Below are positions 22,521 to 30,223 of a DNA stretch of 47,009 nucleotides, in pieces (position 1 is the first letter of the stretch; the number at the start of each line of letters is the position of its first letter). The notes beneath the pieces were generated by a model, which was not told the origin of the DNA, did not search any database, and saw only the letters and a program-made list of their open reading frames with translations. Location of the stretch: positions 1 to 47,009 of the forward strand of contig ONJB01000011.1 in assembly GCA_900318015.1 (NCBI GenBank), given 5' to 3'. The DNA comes from an uncultured Bacteroidales bacterium. Its GTDB lineage: Bacteria; Bacteroidota; Bacteroidia; Bacteroidales; UBA932. A program made the position numbers and the translations under genes.

Positions 22521-23093
22521 ATGAAATACTACATTCTCTTCGGCCCTCCGGGTGCCGGCAAGGGCACCCAGGCCAGCGCCATGGTGCAAAAGTACAACCT
22601 CTGCCACCTCTCCACAGGCGAGCTCCTCCGCAGCGAGATTGCTGCGGGCACCCCGCTCGGCCTCCAGGCCAAGGCCCTCATCGAGGCCGGTTCCCTCGTT
22701 CCTGACGAAGTCGTCGAGGGAATGATAGAGGCGAAGTTCCAGGGAACCCAGGGCGTGGACGGCTTCCTGCTGGACGGCTTCCCCCGCACCATCGCCCAGG
22801 CCGAGGCGCTCGACGCCATGCTCGCCAAGACCGGCGAGGCCGTCACGGCCGTCGTCTCCATCATGATCCCCGACGCCATGATCCACGAGCGGATCGCGCA
22901 CCGCGCCACCATCGAAGGCCGCGCCGACGACGCCCGCCCCGAGGTGGTGGAGAACCGCATCCGCACCTATCACGACAAGACGGAACCCCTCGTGGGATTC
23001 TACAAGGAAACCGGCCGCTACAACGAGATCGACGGCGTGGGCACCATCGACGAAGTGCGCGACCGCATCTTCGCCCTGATGGACCGTTTCTAA
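22521..23093 (+). CDS. adk: Adenylate kinase
   Basis: A 190-residue adenylate kinase that interconverts ATP plus AMP with 2 ADP. The P-loop is GPPGAGKGTQ near residue 8. The AMP-binding segment is LSTGELLR, and the signature LDGFPRTIAQAEAL is at about residue 80. The lid (HRATIEGRADD) is short and lacks the zinc-binding insert, so this is a short-type enzyme, as usual in Bacteroidota. The start at 22521 is 2 nt after the hpt stop, and upstream extension into hpt is not credible. It converges with the AI-2E family gene. Confidence 0.96.
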   Translation: MKYYILFGPPGAGKGTQASAMVQKYNLCHLSTGELLRSEIAAGTPLGLQAKALIEAGSLVPDEVVEGMIEAKFQGTQGVDGFLLDGFPRTIAQAEALDAMLAKTGEAVTAVVSIMIPDAMIHERIAHRATIEGRADDARPEVVENRIRTYHDKTEPLVGFYKETGRYNEIDGVGTIDEVRDRIFALMDRF

Positions 23094-23105
23094 GATTACC
23101 AATCC

Positions 23106-24251
23106 TTACTTTTTCTGGTTCCGGATTCCCGCAGGGTCCGGAATCAGTCGTTTTACGAGCTTGAGATCCGGGAAGAAGCGGCTGGCGATGACGCGGAGCA
23201 CCGTGTACGCCGGGATGGCGACCAGCATACCGACCACGCCGCCGATATGTCCGGCCAGGAGGATGACGATGAAGATCTCCAGCGGACTCGCCTTGATGCT
23301 GGTGGAATAGATGAGTGGCTGGTACACGAAGTTGTCCACCAGCTGGGTGGTGAGCATGATCGCAAGGACGATGAGGGCGAACACCCAGATGTTCACGCCC
23401 AGTCCGACGCCGGTGCCGTACTTGAGGATGACGGCGAGGACGACGCCGACCACTTCCCCGACGAGCGGGCCCACGTACGGAATGACGTTCAGGATGCCGG
23501 CGATGAAGGCGATGCCCAGGGCGTTCGAGAAGCCCAGCCGGGCGATGAGCCACAGGCCCAGGAAATCCAGGAGGGCGACGCCGGTCATCTCGATCAGCAG
23601 GCCCACGAAATAGCGGGAGAGGAGGCCTTCGATATCCCCCAGGGACTTCGCCAGTTTCCCTTCCATCCGGTCCGGGACCAGGGCGCTGACAATCTTCCGG
23701 AACAGGGTTTCATCGCGCACGAAGAAGAAGGAGATGAACACGACGGAGAACAGGCCCACGACGAGGCTGGTCACGAAGGAGGTCACGGAACTGATAACCG
23801 ACGTGACGTTGGACACGTTCGTCACCTCCCGCAGCTTGTCCATCAGGATGGTGATGATGTTGAAGTCCGGTCCCAGGCCCGGGAACAGGCCGACGATCCA
23901 GTCATTGACCCGGTCCAGGGGATTTCCGTCGGCCGTCACGCTGTTCAGCACGGCGGCGTCCCGGACGATGCCCGTCACGACCGGGATGACCTGCGTCACC
24001 ACGAGGATGAGGGTCCCGAGGATGAGGACGATGGTGAGGATGGCCAGGAGCCCGTTCGGAGCGGCCTTCCCCCGGATGCGGATCTTCCGGAGCAGCCGCA
24101 TCACGGGCTGGCCGATCAGCGACACGACGAAGGCCACGATGATGTACACGAGCACGCTCTTGAAATACCAGCACAGACATGCCAGGATGGCGAGAGTCGC
24201 TGCGATGATAAGATACCGGGCCAGCCGGTCGATGCTTCTTTCCTGTTCCAT
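23106..24251 (-). CDS. AI-2E family permease
   Basis: A 381-residue membrane protein of the AI-2E/PerM family. Predicted helices: a pair at about 13-50, one at about 68-92, then a soluble periplasmic-facing region (about 95-160), then a cluster of five or so helices containing the conserved NVIPYVGPLVGEVVGV and STSIKASPLEIFIVILLAGHIGG. Members export signalling molecules, Na+ or other solutes; the substrate here cannot be told. A perfect -7 box lies 6 nt before the ATG. Confidence 0.9.
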   Translation of the reverse strand: MEQERSIDRLARYLIIAATLAILACLCWYFKSVLVYIIVAFVVSLIGQPVMRLLRKIRIRGKAAPNGLLAILTIVLILGTLILVVTQVIPVVTGIVRDAAVLNSVTADGNPLDRVNDWIVGLFPGLGPDFNIITILMDKLREVTNVSNVTSVISSVTSFVTSLVVGLFSVVFISFFFVRDETLFRKIVSALVPDRMEGKLAKSLGDIEGLLSRYFVGLLIEMTGVALLDFLGLWLIARLGFSNALGIAFIAGILNVIPYVGPLVGEVVGVVLAVILKYGTGVGLGVNIWVFALIVLAIMLTTQLVDNFVYQPLIYSTSIKASPLEIFIVILLAGHIGGVVGMLVAIPAYTVLRVIASRFFPDLKLVKRLIPDPAGIRNQKK

Positions 24252-24257
24252 AGATTA

Positions 24258-24265
24258 CAAAGATA
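24258..24265 (-). promoter_or_regulatory. -7 box 6 nt before the AI-2E permease ATG
   Basis: Minus-strand TATCTTTG, a perfect consensus, is separated from the start codon by only 6 nt, as at the symporter gene. Confidence 0.65.
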
Positions 24266-24345
24266 GGAAATTTCACGCAATTGTGTCGCGCCCCTCCCCT
24301 TTTCGAGTTTTTAAAATATTTTTGTTGAAATTTTGTGAAAAATTA

Positions 24346-24375
24346 TTGTTTTTCAATAAATTCTTTCTATCTTTG
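24346..24375 (+). promoter_or_regulatory. Promoter of the NfeD-flotillin-XRE operon
   Basis: TTG (24346-24348), 19 nt, then TATCTTTG (24368-24375). The ATG of the first gene is 26 nt further on. The promoter sits in an AT-rich stretch (about 24290-24400) that contrasts with the GC-rich coding DNA on both sides. The rest of the 24266-24345 interval shows no recognisable feature. Confidence 0.7.
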
Positions 24376-24401
24376 TCACAGAAACCTAATTTGTATCTGA
24401 T

Positions 24402-25010
24402 ATGATCGCAACTTGGTGGGCCGATTTGAGCCCGGTCATGAAACTCCTGTGGGGCGTCACCCTCACCGCGACCCTCATCTTCATCATCCAGACCGTGATG
24501 ACCTTCCTCGGCGCCGACGCGGACAGCACGGACTTCGACATGGACGTGGATACCTCCATGGACGGATCCGACCTGTCGAACATCGACAGCGGTGCCAACC
24601 TGTACACCTTCCGCAACTTTGTCAATTTCTTCCTGGGTTTCGGCTGGACGGCCATCATCCTGCAGCCTTCGGTCAAGTCCACCGCCGTCCTGGTCATCAT
24701 CGCCGTGCTGGTGGGCATCGCCCTCGTCGCCCTGGTGATGTACATGTTCAAGTGGCTGTACTCCATGCAGCAGAGCGGCAACATCAACGTGTACAAGTCC
24801 GCGGTGGGCTGCCAGGGCAAGTGCTATCTCCGCATCCCGGGCGAACGCGGCGGCGAAGGGAAGGTCCAGATCACCATCCAGGGCGCCGTGCGCGAGTACA
24901 ATGCCGTCACCGACGGCGATGAAATCAAGACCGGCACCTCCGTCAAGGTCCTCGAAGCCATCGACGGCAACACCCTCCTCGTCGAAGAACTGAACTCTTA
25001 TATCATCTAA
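24402..25010 (+). CDS. NfeD-like OB-fold membrane protein
   Basis: A 202-residue protein. Membrane segments lie at about 12-32 (LLWGVTLTATLIFIIQTVMT), 70-88 and 95-118, with a very acidic loop between the first two (ADADSTDFDMDVDTSMDGSD). The C-terminal 70 residues (about 132-200) form a small beta domain (GCQGKCYLRIPG, KVQITIQGAVREYNAV, GTSVKVLEAIDGNTLLVEEL) with the OB-fold pattern of NfeD proteins. NfeD partners are typically encoded next to flotillin/SPFH genes, as here (1-nt gap). It probably helps assemble a flotillin membrane microdomain. Confidence 0.83.
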   Translation: MIATWWADLSPVMKLLWGVTLTATLIFIIQTVMTFLGADADSTDFDMDVDTSMDGSDLSNIDSGANLYTFRNFVNFFLGFGWTAIILQPSVKSTAVLVIIAVLVGIALVALVMYMFKWLYSMQQSGNINVYKSAVGCQGKCYLRIPGERGGEGKVQITIQGAVREYNAVTDGDEIKTGTSVKVLEAIDGNTLLVEELNSYII

Positions 25011-25011
25011 T

Positions 25012-26427
25012 ATGGAACAGCTTTACATCATCCTCATCGTCGTGGCGGTCGCCTTCGTGACGCTCGCCGCCATCCTGAAACGCTACCGCCGCTGCCCTTC
25101 CGACAAGATCCTGGTCATCTACGGTAAGACGGGCAAGAACTCGGCCGGTTCCATCTCCTCCGCCCGCTGCATCCACGGCGGCGCGGCCTTCATCTGGCCC
25201 GTGTTCCAGGATTACGCATTCCTGGACCTCAAGCCCATTTCCATCGAGTGCAACCTCACCAACGCCCTGTCCAAGCAGAACATCCGCGTGGACGTCCCCT
25301 GCCGGTTCACCGTGGGTATCTCCACCGAACCGGACAACATGACCAACGCCGCGGAGCGCCTGCTGGGCCTCTCCGTCGACAGCATCCAGAACATCGCGAC
25401 CGATATCCTCTTCGGTCAGCTCCGTCTCGTGATCGCCACCATGGACATCGAGGAAATCAACGCGGACCGCGACAAGTTCCTCGCCAACGTCTCCACCAAC
25501 GTGGAAGCGGAACTCCGCAAGATCGGCCTGAAGCTCATCAACGTGAACGTCACCGATATCCGCGACGAGTCCGGCTATATCGAGGCCCTCGGTAAGGAAG
25601 CCGCCGCGAAGGCCATCAACGACGCGAAGAAGTCCGTCGCCGAACAGAATCGCTTCGGTGAGATCGGTAAGGCCGAGGCCGACCGGGACAAGGACATCCG
25701 GATTGCCGAGACCACCCGTGACACCCGTATCAAGACCGCGGAGGCGAACGCCCTCGCCGTCGAAGGTGAGAACAACTCCAAGATCGCCATCGCGAACTCC
25801 AACGCGACCCGCCGCGAGAAGGAGGCCGAGGCCGACCGCGTGGCTGTCGCTGCCGAGAAGGTCCAGGCCGCGAAGGCCCTCGAGGAAGCCTACAAGTCCG
25901 AGCGCGACGCCGAACTGGCCCGCGCCGAGCGCGAGCAGGCTACCCAGAAGGCCAATGTCGTCGTTCCCGCCCAGATCGAGAAGGAGAAGGCCATCATCGA
26001 CGCCGAAGCAGAGGCCGAGCAGATCCGCCGCAAGGCGAAGGGTGAGGCCGACGCCATCTTCGCCAAGATGGACGCGCAGGCGCGCGGTGTCCTCGAGATC
26101 CTCACCAAGCAGGCCAGCGGTTTCCAGCAGCTGGTCGGTGCCGCCCAGGGCGACGCCCAGAAGGCCGTCCTGATGATGATCGCCGACAAGCTCCCGGATC
26201 TGGTGAAGACGCAGGTCGAGGCCGTGAAGGGCATCAATATCGACAAGGTCACCGTCTGGGACACCGGTACCGGCACCGACGGCAAGACCGCCACGTCCAA
26301 CTTCATCTCCGGGCTGATGAAGTCCGTTCCCCCGCTGAACGATCTCTTCAACATGGCCGGCATGGAGCTGCCGTCTTACCTCAAGGGCGCTGACAAGCAG
26401 CCTGAGGTCCAGGAGGAGGTGAAATAA
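25012..26427 (+). CDS. Flotillin-like SPFH-domain protein
   Basis: A 471-residue membrane-scaffold protein. An N-terminal membrane helix (about 4-22) is followed by the SPFH/PHB domain (about 28-200, with RCIHGGAAFIWPVFQDYAF and VDVPCRFTVGIS). A long Ala/Glu/Lys-rich coiled coil covers about 195-355 with many EAE repeats (KEAEADRVAVAAEKVQAAK). A C-terminal region of about 120 residues follows (ILTKQASGFQQLV, then a Gly/Thr linker). This is the flotillin pattern. It oligomerises in functional membrane microdomains. Its stop overlaps the XRE gene start by one base. Confidence 0.92.
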   Translation: MEQLYIILIVVAVAFVTLAAILKRYRRCPSDKILVIYGKTGKNSAGSISSARCIHGGAAFIWPVFQDYAFLDLKPISIECNLTNALSKQNIRVDVPCRFTVGISTEPDNMTNAAERLLGLSVDSIQNIATDILFGQLRLVIATMDIEEINADRDKFLANVSTNVEAELRKIGLKLINVNVTDIRDESGYIEALGKEAAAKAINDAKKSVAEQNRFGEIGKAEADRDKDIRIAETTRDTRIKTAEANALAVEGENNSKIAIANSNATRREKEAEADRVAVAAEKVQAAKALEEAYKSERDAELARAEREQATQKANVVVPAQIEKEKAIIDAEAEAEQIRRKAKGEADAIFAKMDAQARGVLEILTKQASGFQQLVGAAQGDAQKAVLMMIADKLPDLVKTQVEAVKGINIDKVTVWDTGTGTDGKTATSNFISGLMKSVPPLNDLFNMAGMELPSYLKGADKQPEVQEEVK

Positions 26428-26648
26428 TGTCCATCGTCATCAATATCGACGTCATGCTGGCGCGGAGGAAGATGTCCTCCGGCGAGCTGGCGGAAAAAGT
26501 GGGCATCACCCCCGCGAACCTGTCCATCCTCAAGTGCGGCAAGGCGAAAGCCATCCGGATCACCACGATGGAAGCCATCTGCCGCGCCCTCGACTGCCAG
26601 CCGGGCGACATTCTGGAGTACAGGCCGGAAGAGGTTCCGTCCGGATAA
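26427..26648 (+). CDS. Small XRE-family (Cro/CI, YozG-like) DNA-binding protein
   Basis: A 73-residue protein made almost entirely of one helix-turn-helix domain: VMLARRKMSSGELAEKVGI (helix 1-2), TPANLSILKCGKAKAIRI (recognition helix) and TTMEAICRALDCQPGDILEY. This is the compact YozG-like group of XRE regulators. It shares one base with the flotillin stop and precedes a terminator, so it is the third gene of the NfeD-flotillin operon. It may autoregulate that operon; the target is not visible from sequence. Confidence 0.9.
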   Translation: MSIVINIDVMLARRKMSSGELAEKVGITPANLSILKCGKAKAIRITTMEAICRALDCQPGDILEYRPEEVPSG

Positions 26649-26666
26649 ACGGTCCGCATGAGAAGA

Positions 26667-26700
26667 AGGCTCCGCAGAAATGCTGCGGGGCCTTTCTTTT
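26667..26700 (+). terminator. Rho-independent terminator after the XRE gene
   Basis: An 11-bp stem with one G-T pair, AGGCTCCGCAG (26667-26677) with CTGCGGGGCCT (26683-26693), encloses AAATG and is followed by a T-rich tract. Confidence 0.85.
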
Positions 26701-26714
26701 TGCCCGAAAATATG

Positions 26715-26722
26715 TAACTTTG
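26715..26722 (+). promoter_or_regulatory. -7 box upstream of the M16 peptidase
   Basis: TAACTTTG matches TAnnTTTG and ends 19 nt before the ATG at 26742. The T tract of the preceding terminator occupies the place of the -33 element. Confidence 0.55.
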
Positions 26723-26741
26723 CCCATTCAAACCATTCGTC

Positions 26742-29627
26742 ATGAAGAAATTGCTTCTGCTGGCGGCCCTGGCCGCCGTGGCCGCTTCCTGCGGCCCCAA
26801 GTATGAGACCGTCCCGGGCGATCCGCTCGGCACGAAGATCTACACCCTGAAGAACGGACTGACCGTGTACATGAGCGTCAACAAGGACGAGCCCCGCATC
26901 CAGACCCTGATGCCCGTCCGCGCGGGCGGCAAGGACGACCCGGCCGACAACACCGGTCTCGCCCACTACCTGGAGCACATGATGTTCAAGGGAACCGAGC
27001 AGTTCGGTACGCAGGACTATGCGGCCGAGAAGCCCCTGCTGGCGTCCATCGACAGCCTGTTCGAGGTGTACCGCACCCTGACGGACCCGCAGGCCCGCCT
27101 GGACCTGTACCACCAGATCGACTCCATCAGCTACGAGGCTTCCAAGATCGCCATCCCGAACGAATATGACAAGCTGATGTCCATCATCGGCTCCCGCGGC
27201 TCCAATGCCTACACCTCCGACGACGTGACCTGCTACGTCGAGGAAATTCCTTCCAACCAGCTCGAGAACTGGGCGAAGATCGAGGCCGACCGCTTCAAGA
27301 ACTGCGTCTTCCGCGGCTTCCATACCGAGCTCGAGGCCGTGTACGAGGAGAAGAACATGGGCCTGACCGACGACTCCGAGAAGGCTTTCGACGCCCTCAG
27401 CGCCATGCTCTTCCCGAACCACCCGTACGGCACCCAGACGGTCATCGGTACCCAGGAGCACCTGAAGAACCCGTCCCTGAAGGCCATCCGCAAGCAGAAG
27501 GACACCTTCTATGTCCCGAACAACGTGGCCATCTGCCTCTCCGGCGATTTCGATCCGGACGAGGCCGTCAAGATCATCGAGAAATACTTCGGTGACTGGA
27601 AGCCCAACAAGAACCTCCCGACCTTCACCGTGAAGCCGGAAGCGCCCGTCACCGCCCCCATGGAGAAGCAGATCCTGGGTAACGAGGCCGAGTTCGTGAT
27701 CATGGGCTGGCGCACGCCGGGAACCTCTTCCACCGACAGTGACATCTCCAGCATCGTCACCTCCGTCCTCTCGAACGGCCAGGCGGGTCTCATCGACCTG
27801 GACGTCGTCCAGAACCAGACCGTCCTGGACGCCGGCGTGCTGCAGTACGGCCGCGTGGACCACGGCATGTTCATCCTCGAGGGCATGCCCAAGGATGGCC
27901 AGACCCTCGAAGAAGTCCGAGACATCCTCCTCGCCGAGGTCGCCAAGCTCCGCGCCGGTGACTTCTCCGAAGAGCTCGTGGAGGCCGCCAAGGCCAACTA
28001 CAAGCTCCGCCAGATGCAGAGCCTCGTGTCCAACCGCAGCCGCGCCAGCCAGTTCGTGGACGCCTTCATCAACCGGATGCCCTGGAAGACCGTGGTCGGC
28101 AAGATGGACCGCATTGCCCAGATCACCAAGGCCGACGTCGTCGCCTACGCGAACCAGTTCCTCGGCGCGCAGTCTTACGCCATCGCCTACAAGCACATCG
28201 GTGAAGACACCTCCATCAAGAAGATCGAAGCGCCGCGCATCACCCCGATCGTCACGAACCGTGACAAGCAGAGCGCCTTCCTCGCAGGCATCGCCGCCTC
28301 CGAGGTCGCGCCCATCGAGCCGGTTTTCGTGGACTTCTCCAAGGACATGACCATCGCCGACTGCGACGGCCTGCAGCTCCTGTACAAGAAGAACGAGAAG
28401 AACGACATCGCCACCCTCACCTTCCGCTATGACCGCGGCAGCGACAACGACCCGCTCCTGGGCCTCGCCGCCAGCTACTTTGACTACCTGGGCACCCCGG
28501 AAAAGACCGCGGCGGAAATCGCCTCCGAGATGTACGGCCTCGCCTGCAGCTACGGCCTCTCCGTGGGCGGCAACACGACGAACGTCCGCGTGGACGGCCT
28601 GAGCGAGAACCTGCCCCAGGCGCTCGGCATCGCGGAAAGCCTGTTCCGCACGGCCGTGGGCGACGATGAGGTCCTCACCCAGCTCAAGATGGACCTCATT
28701 CGCAGCCGCATGGACAACAAGAAGAACCAGCGCGCCTGCAACAGCGCCCTGCAGAACTACCTGATCTACGGCGCCGACTACGTGAAGGCCAAGACCCTCA
28801 CGAACGCCGCCGTCGCCGGGCTCACCTCTGACGAACTCATCAACTCCGTCAAGGACCTCCTCACCAAGAAACCCACCATCCTCTACTACGGTCCCGCCTC
28901 GGTGGAGGAAGTCGTGGCGATGGTGAAGGCCGCCCATCCGACCCAGGGCCTCGAGCCGCTCGTAAAGACCTACGCGACCAAGCAGCTCACGCCGGCCGCC
29001 AAGGTCCTCCTGGCTCCCTACCAGTCCCGCCAGTTCAACTATATCCAGTATTCCGACCGCGGCGAGACGCTGGACCTCGCGCAGGATCCGTTCATCGACC
29101 TCTTCAACGAGTACTACGGCGGTGGCATGAACGCCATCGTGTTCCAGGAGATGCGTGAGTCCCGCGCCCTGGCCTACAGCGCCGGCGCGATGCTCAGCGG
29201 CCCTTCCTTCAAGGACGACACGTACGCTTTCCGCGCCACCATCGCCTCCCAGAACGACAAGCTGAAGAAGGCCGTGGACGGTTTCGACGAGATCATCGAG
29301 ACCCTTCCCGAAGCGCCTGAGAACCTGGAGATCGCGAAGGCTTCCATCCTCGGCCGGCTCCGCACCCAGCGCACCATCGGCGACCGCGTCCTGTACAGCT
29401 ACCTGACCGCGCAGGAACTCGGCCTCACCGAGCCGCGCGAGAAGCAGGTGTATGAGAAAGTGAACAGCCTGACGATGGACGACCTCCTCGCCACGCACGC
29501 GAAATGGATCAAGGGACGTCCCTATGTGTACGCCATCCTGGGCGATCCCACGGACCTGGACATGGACTTCCTCAAGACCCTGGGTCCTGTGCAGCAGGTG
29601 ACGCTGGAGGAAATCTTCGGATACTAG
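26742..29627 (+). CDS. M16-family zinc metallopeptidase lipoprotein
   Basis: A 961-residue pitrilysin-type protease with four M16 domains. A lipoprotein signal ends at AASC (Cys17). The inverted zinc motif HYLEH (His76, Glu79, His80) is intact, with the distal Glu ligand in ELEAVYEEKNM near residue 200. An insert of about 70 residues follows the zinc motif (LLASIDSLFEVYRTLTD). The C-terminal half carries YYGGGMNAIVFQEMRESRALAYS, the usual substrate-binding Arg/Tyr patch, without a second zinc site. It should degrade peptides at the periplasmic membrane face. The stop codon's last base begins a GAGATT palindromic repeat. Confidence 0.93.
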   Translation: MKKLLLLAALAAVAASCGPKYETVPGDPLGTKIYTLKNGLTVYMSVNKDEPRIQTLMPVRAGGKDDPADNTGLAHYLEHMMFKGTEQFGTQDYAAEKPLLASIDSLFEVYRTLTDPQARLDLYHQIDSISYEASKIAIPNEYDKLMSIIGSRGSNAYTSDDVTCYVEEIPSNQLENWAKIEADRFKNCVFRGFHTELEAVYEEKNMGLTDDSEKAFDALSAMLFPNHPYGTQTVIGTQEHLKNPSLKAIRKQKDTFYVPNNVAICLSGDFDPDEAVKIIEKYFGDWKPNKNLPTFTVKPEAPVTAPMEKQILGNEAEFVIMGWRTPGTSSTDSDISSIVTSVLSNGQAGLIDLDVVQNQTVLDAGVLQYGRVDHGMFILEGMPKDGQTLEEVRDILLAEVAKLRAGDFSEELVEAAKANYKLRQMQSLVSNRSRASQFVDAFINRMPWKTVVGKMDRIAQITKADVVAYANQFLGAQSYAIAYKHIGEDTSIKKIEAPRITPIVTNRDKQSAFLAGIAASEVAPIEPVFVDFSKDMTIADCDGLQLLYKKNEKNDIATLTFRYDRGSDNDPLLGLAASYFDYLGTPEKTAAEIASEMYGLACSYGLSVGGNTTNVRVDGLSENLPQALGIAESLFRTAVGDDEVLTQLKMDLIRSRMDNKKNQRACNSALQNYLIYGADYVKAKTLTNAAVAGLTSDELINSVKDLLTKKPTILYYGPASVEEVVAMVKAAHPTQGLEPLVKTYATKQLTPAAKVLLAPYQSRQFNYIQYSDRGETLDLAQDPFIDLFNEYYGGGMNAIVFQEMRESRALAYSAGAMLSGPSFKDDTYAFRATIASQNDKLKKAVDGFDEIIETLPEAPENLEIAKASILGRLRTQRTIGDRVLYSYLTAQELGLTEPREKQVYEKVNSLTMDDLLATHAKWIKGRPYVYAILGDPTDLDMDFLKTLGPVQQVTLEEIFGY

Positions 29628-29666
29628 AGATTCTCACGTCGGCCCTTCGGGCCTCCTCAGAATGAC
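29627..29666 (+). repeat. GAGATT...AATGAC palindromic repeat, second copy of the repeat family
   Basis: The element starts with GAGATTCT and ends with AGAATGAC. The outer stem ATTCT/AGAAT (from 29630) encloses an inner hairpin GGCCC-TTC-GGGCC. The termini match those of the unit inside the AlkD-like gene (GAGATT and AATGAC), while the stem interior differs. It fills the convergent gap between the M16 gene and the minus-strand cluster and may work as a bidirectional terminator. Confidence 0.65.
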
Positions 29667-30223
29667 AACTCACAGAGCGCGCCCTCGGGGTTGGCCGAAA
29701 GGACCACCGCGAGGGCGTTTTCTTTCGGTTCGATCCCCTGGGAAAGAAGGCTGGCGGAGAGGTTCGGCGTCATTTCGTCGAACCAGCCGACGAGGGCATT
29801 GTCGATGTCGCCAAGGGCGATCTGCGTCGCGGCGTCCTGCAGGGCGCTTTCGAAGGAGCGTCCCCGGTGCGAATAAGTGGCGTTGTAGCCGTGCGCACCC
29901 AGGCGGATGGCGATGAGCGAGGCGATGGTGTTGTGCGTGGACTGCATGAAATGCGTCGGTCGCAGCGGGGCGTCTTCCAGGCCTCTGAGGGCTTTCAGGA
30001 AGGATTCTGAGTTCTCGATGCAGCCGAAGTCCGTGCCGATGACGACGGCCTCCGGGACGGCGATGCCGGCCTGTTTCAGGGCCTCGGTGGAAGTCCATAC
30101 CGCCCGTTTCAGGAGCCGGCCCATCCGCCGGGCCTCCATCACGGAGAACAGGCTGCGATAGTCGGGCTCGGGGTCGCCGGGCTTCAGTTCGCACCGGGCA
30201 TGGACATACACTTTCCGCATCAT
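29657..30223 (-). CDS. Half-size ketosynthase homologue (chain-length-factor-like), second copy
   Basis: A 188-residue protein that resembles the N-terminal half of a beta-ketoacyl synthase (KS-like/CLF group). FMQSTHNTIASLIAIRLGAH (about 92-111) aligns with the KS dimer helix. The position where an active KS has its Cys nucleophile reads YSHRGRS (about 117-123), and the two catalytic His segments lie beyond its length, so it cannot condense alone. It overlaps the KS gene upstream by 4 nt (ATGA), which suggests a KS-partner heterodimer setting chain length. It is the last gene of the minus arm of the cluster. The start could also be the ATG 3 nt later. Confidence 0.78.
   Translation of the reverse strand: MMRKVYVHARCELKPGDPEPDYRSLFSVMEARRMGRLLKRAVWTSTEALKQAGIAVPEAVVIGTDFGCIENSESFLKALRGLEDAPLRPTHFMQSTHNTIASLIAIRLGAHGYNATYSHRGRSFESALQDAATQIALGDIDNALVGWFDEMTPNLSASLLSQGIEPKENALAVVLSANPEGALCELSF

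Noticed and set aside
26376-29498. Minus-strand frame of about 1040 codons opposite the M16 peptidase
   Set aside because: Its translation is a low-complexity Gly/Val/His/Asp-rich shadow, while the plus strand encodes an intact M16 protease with its zinc motif.
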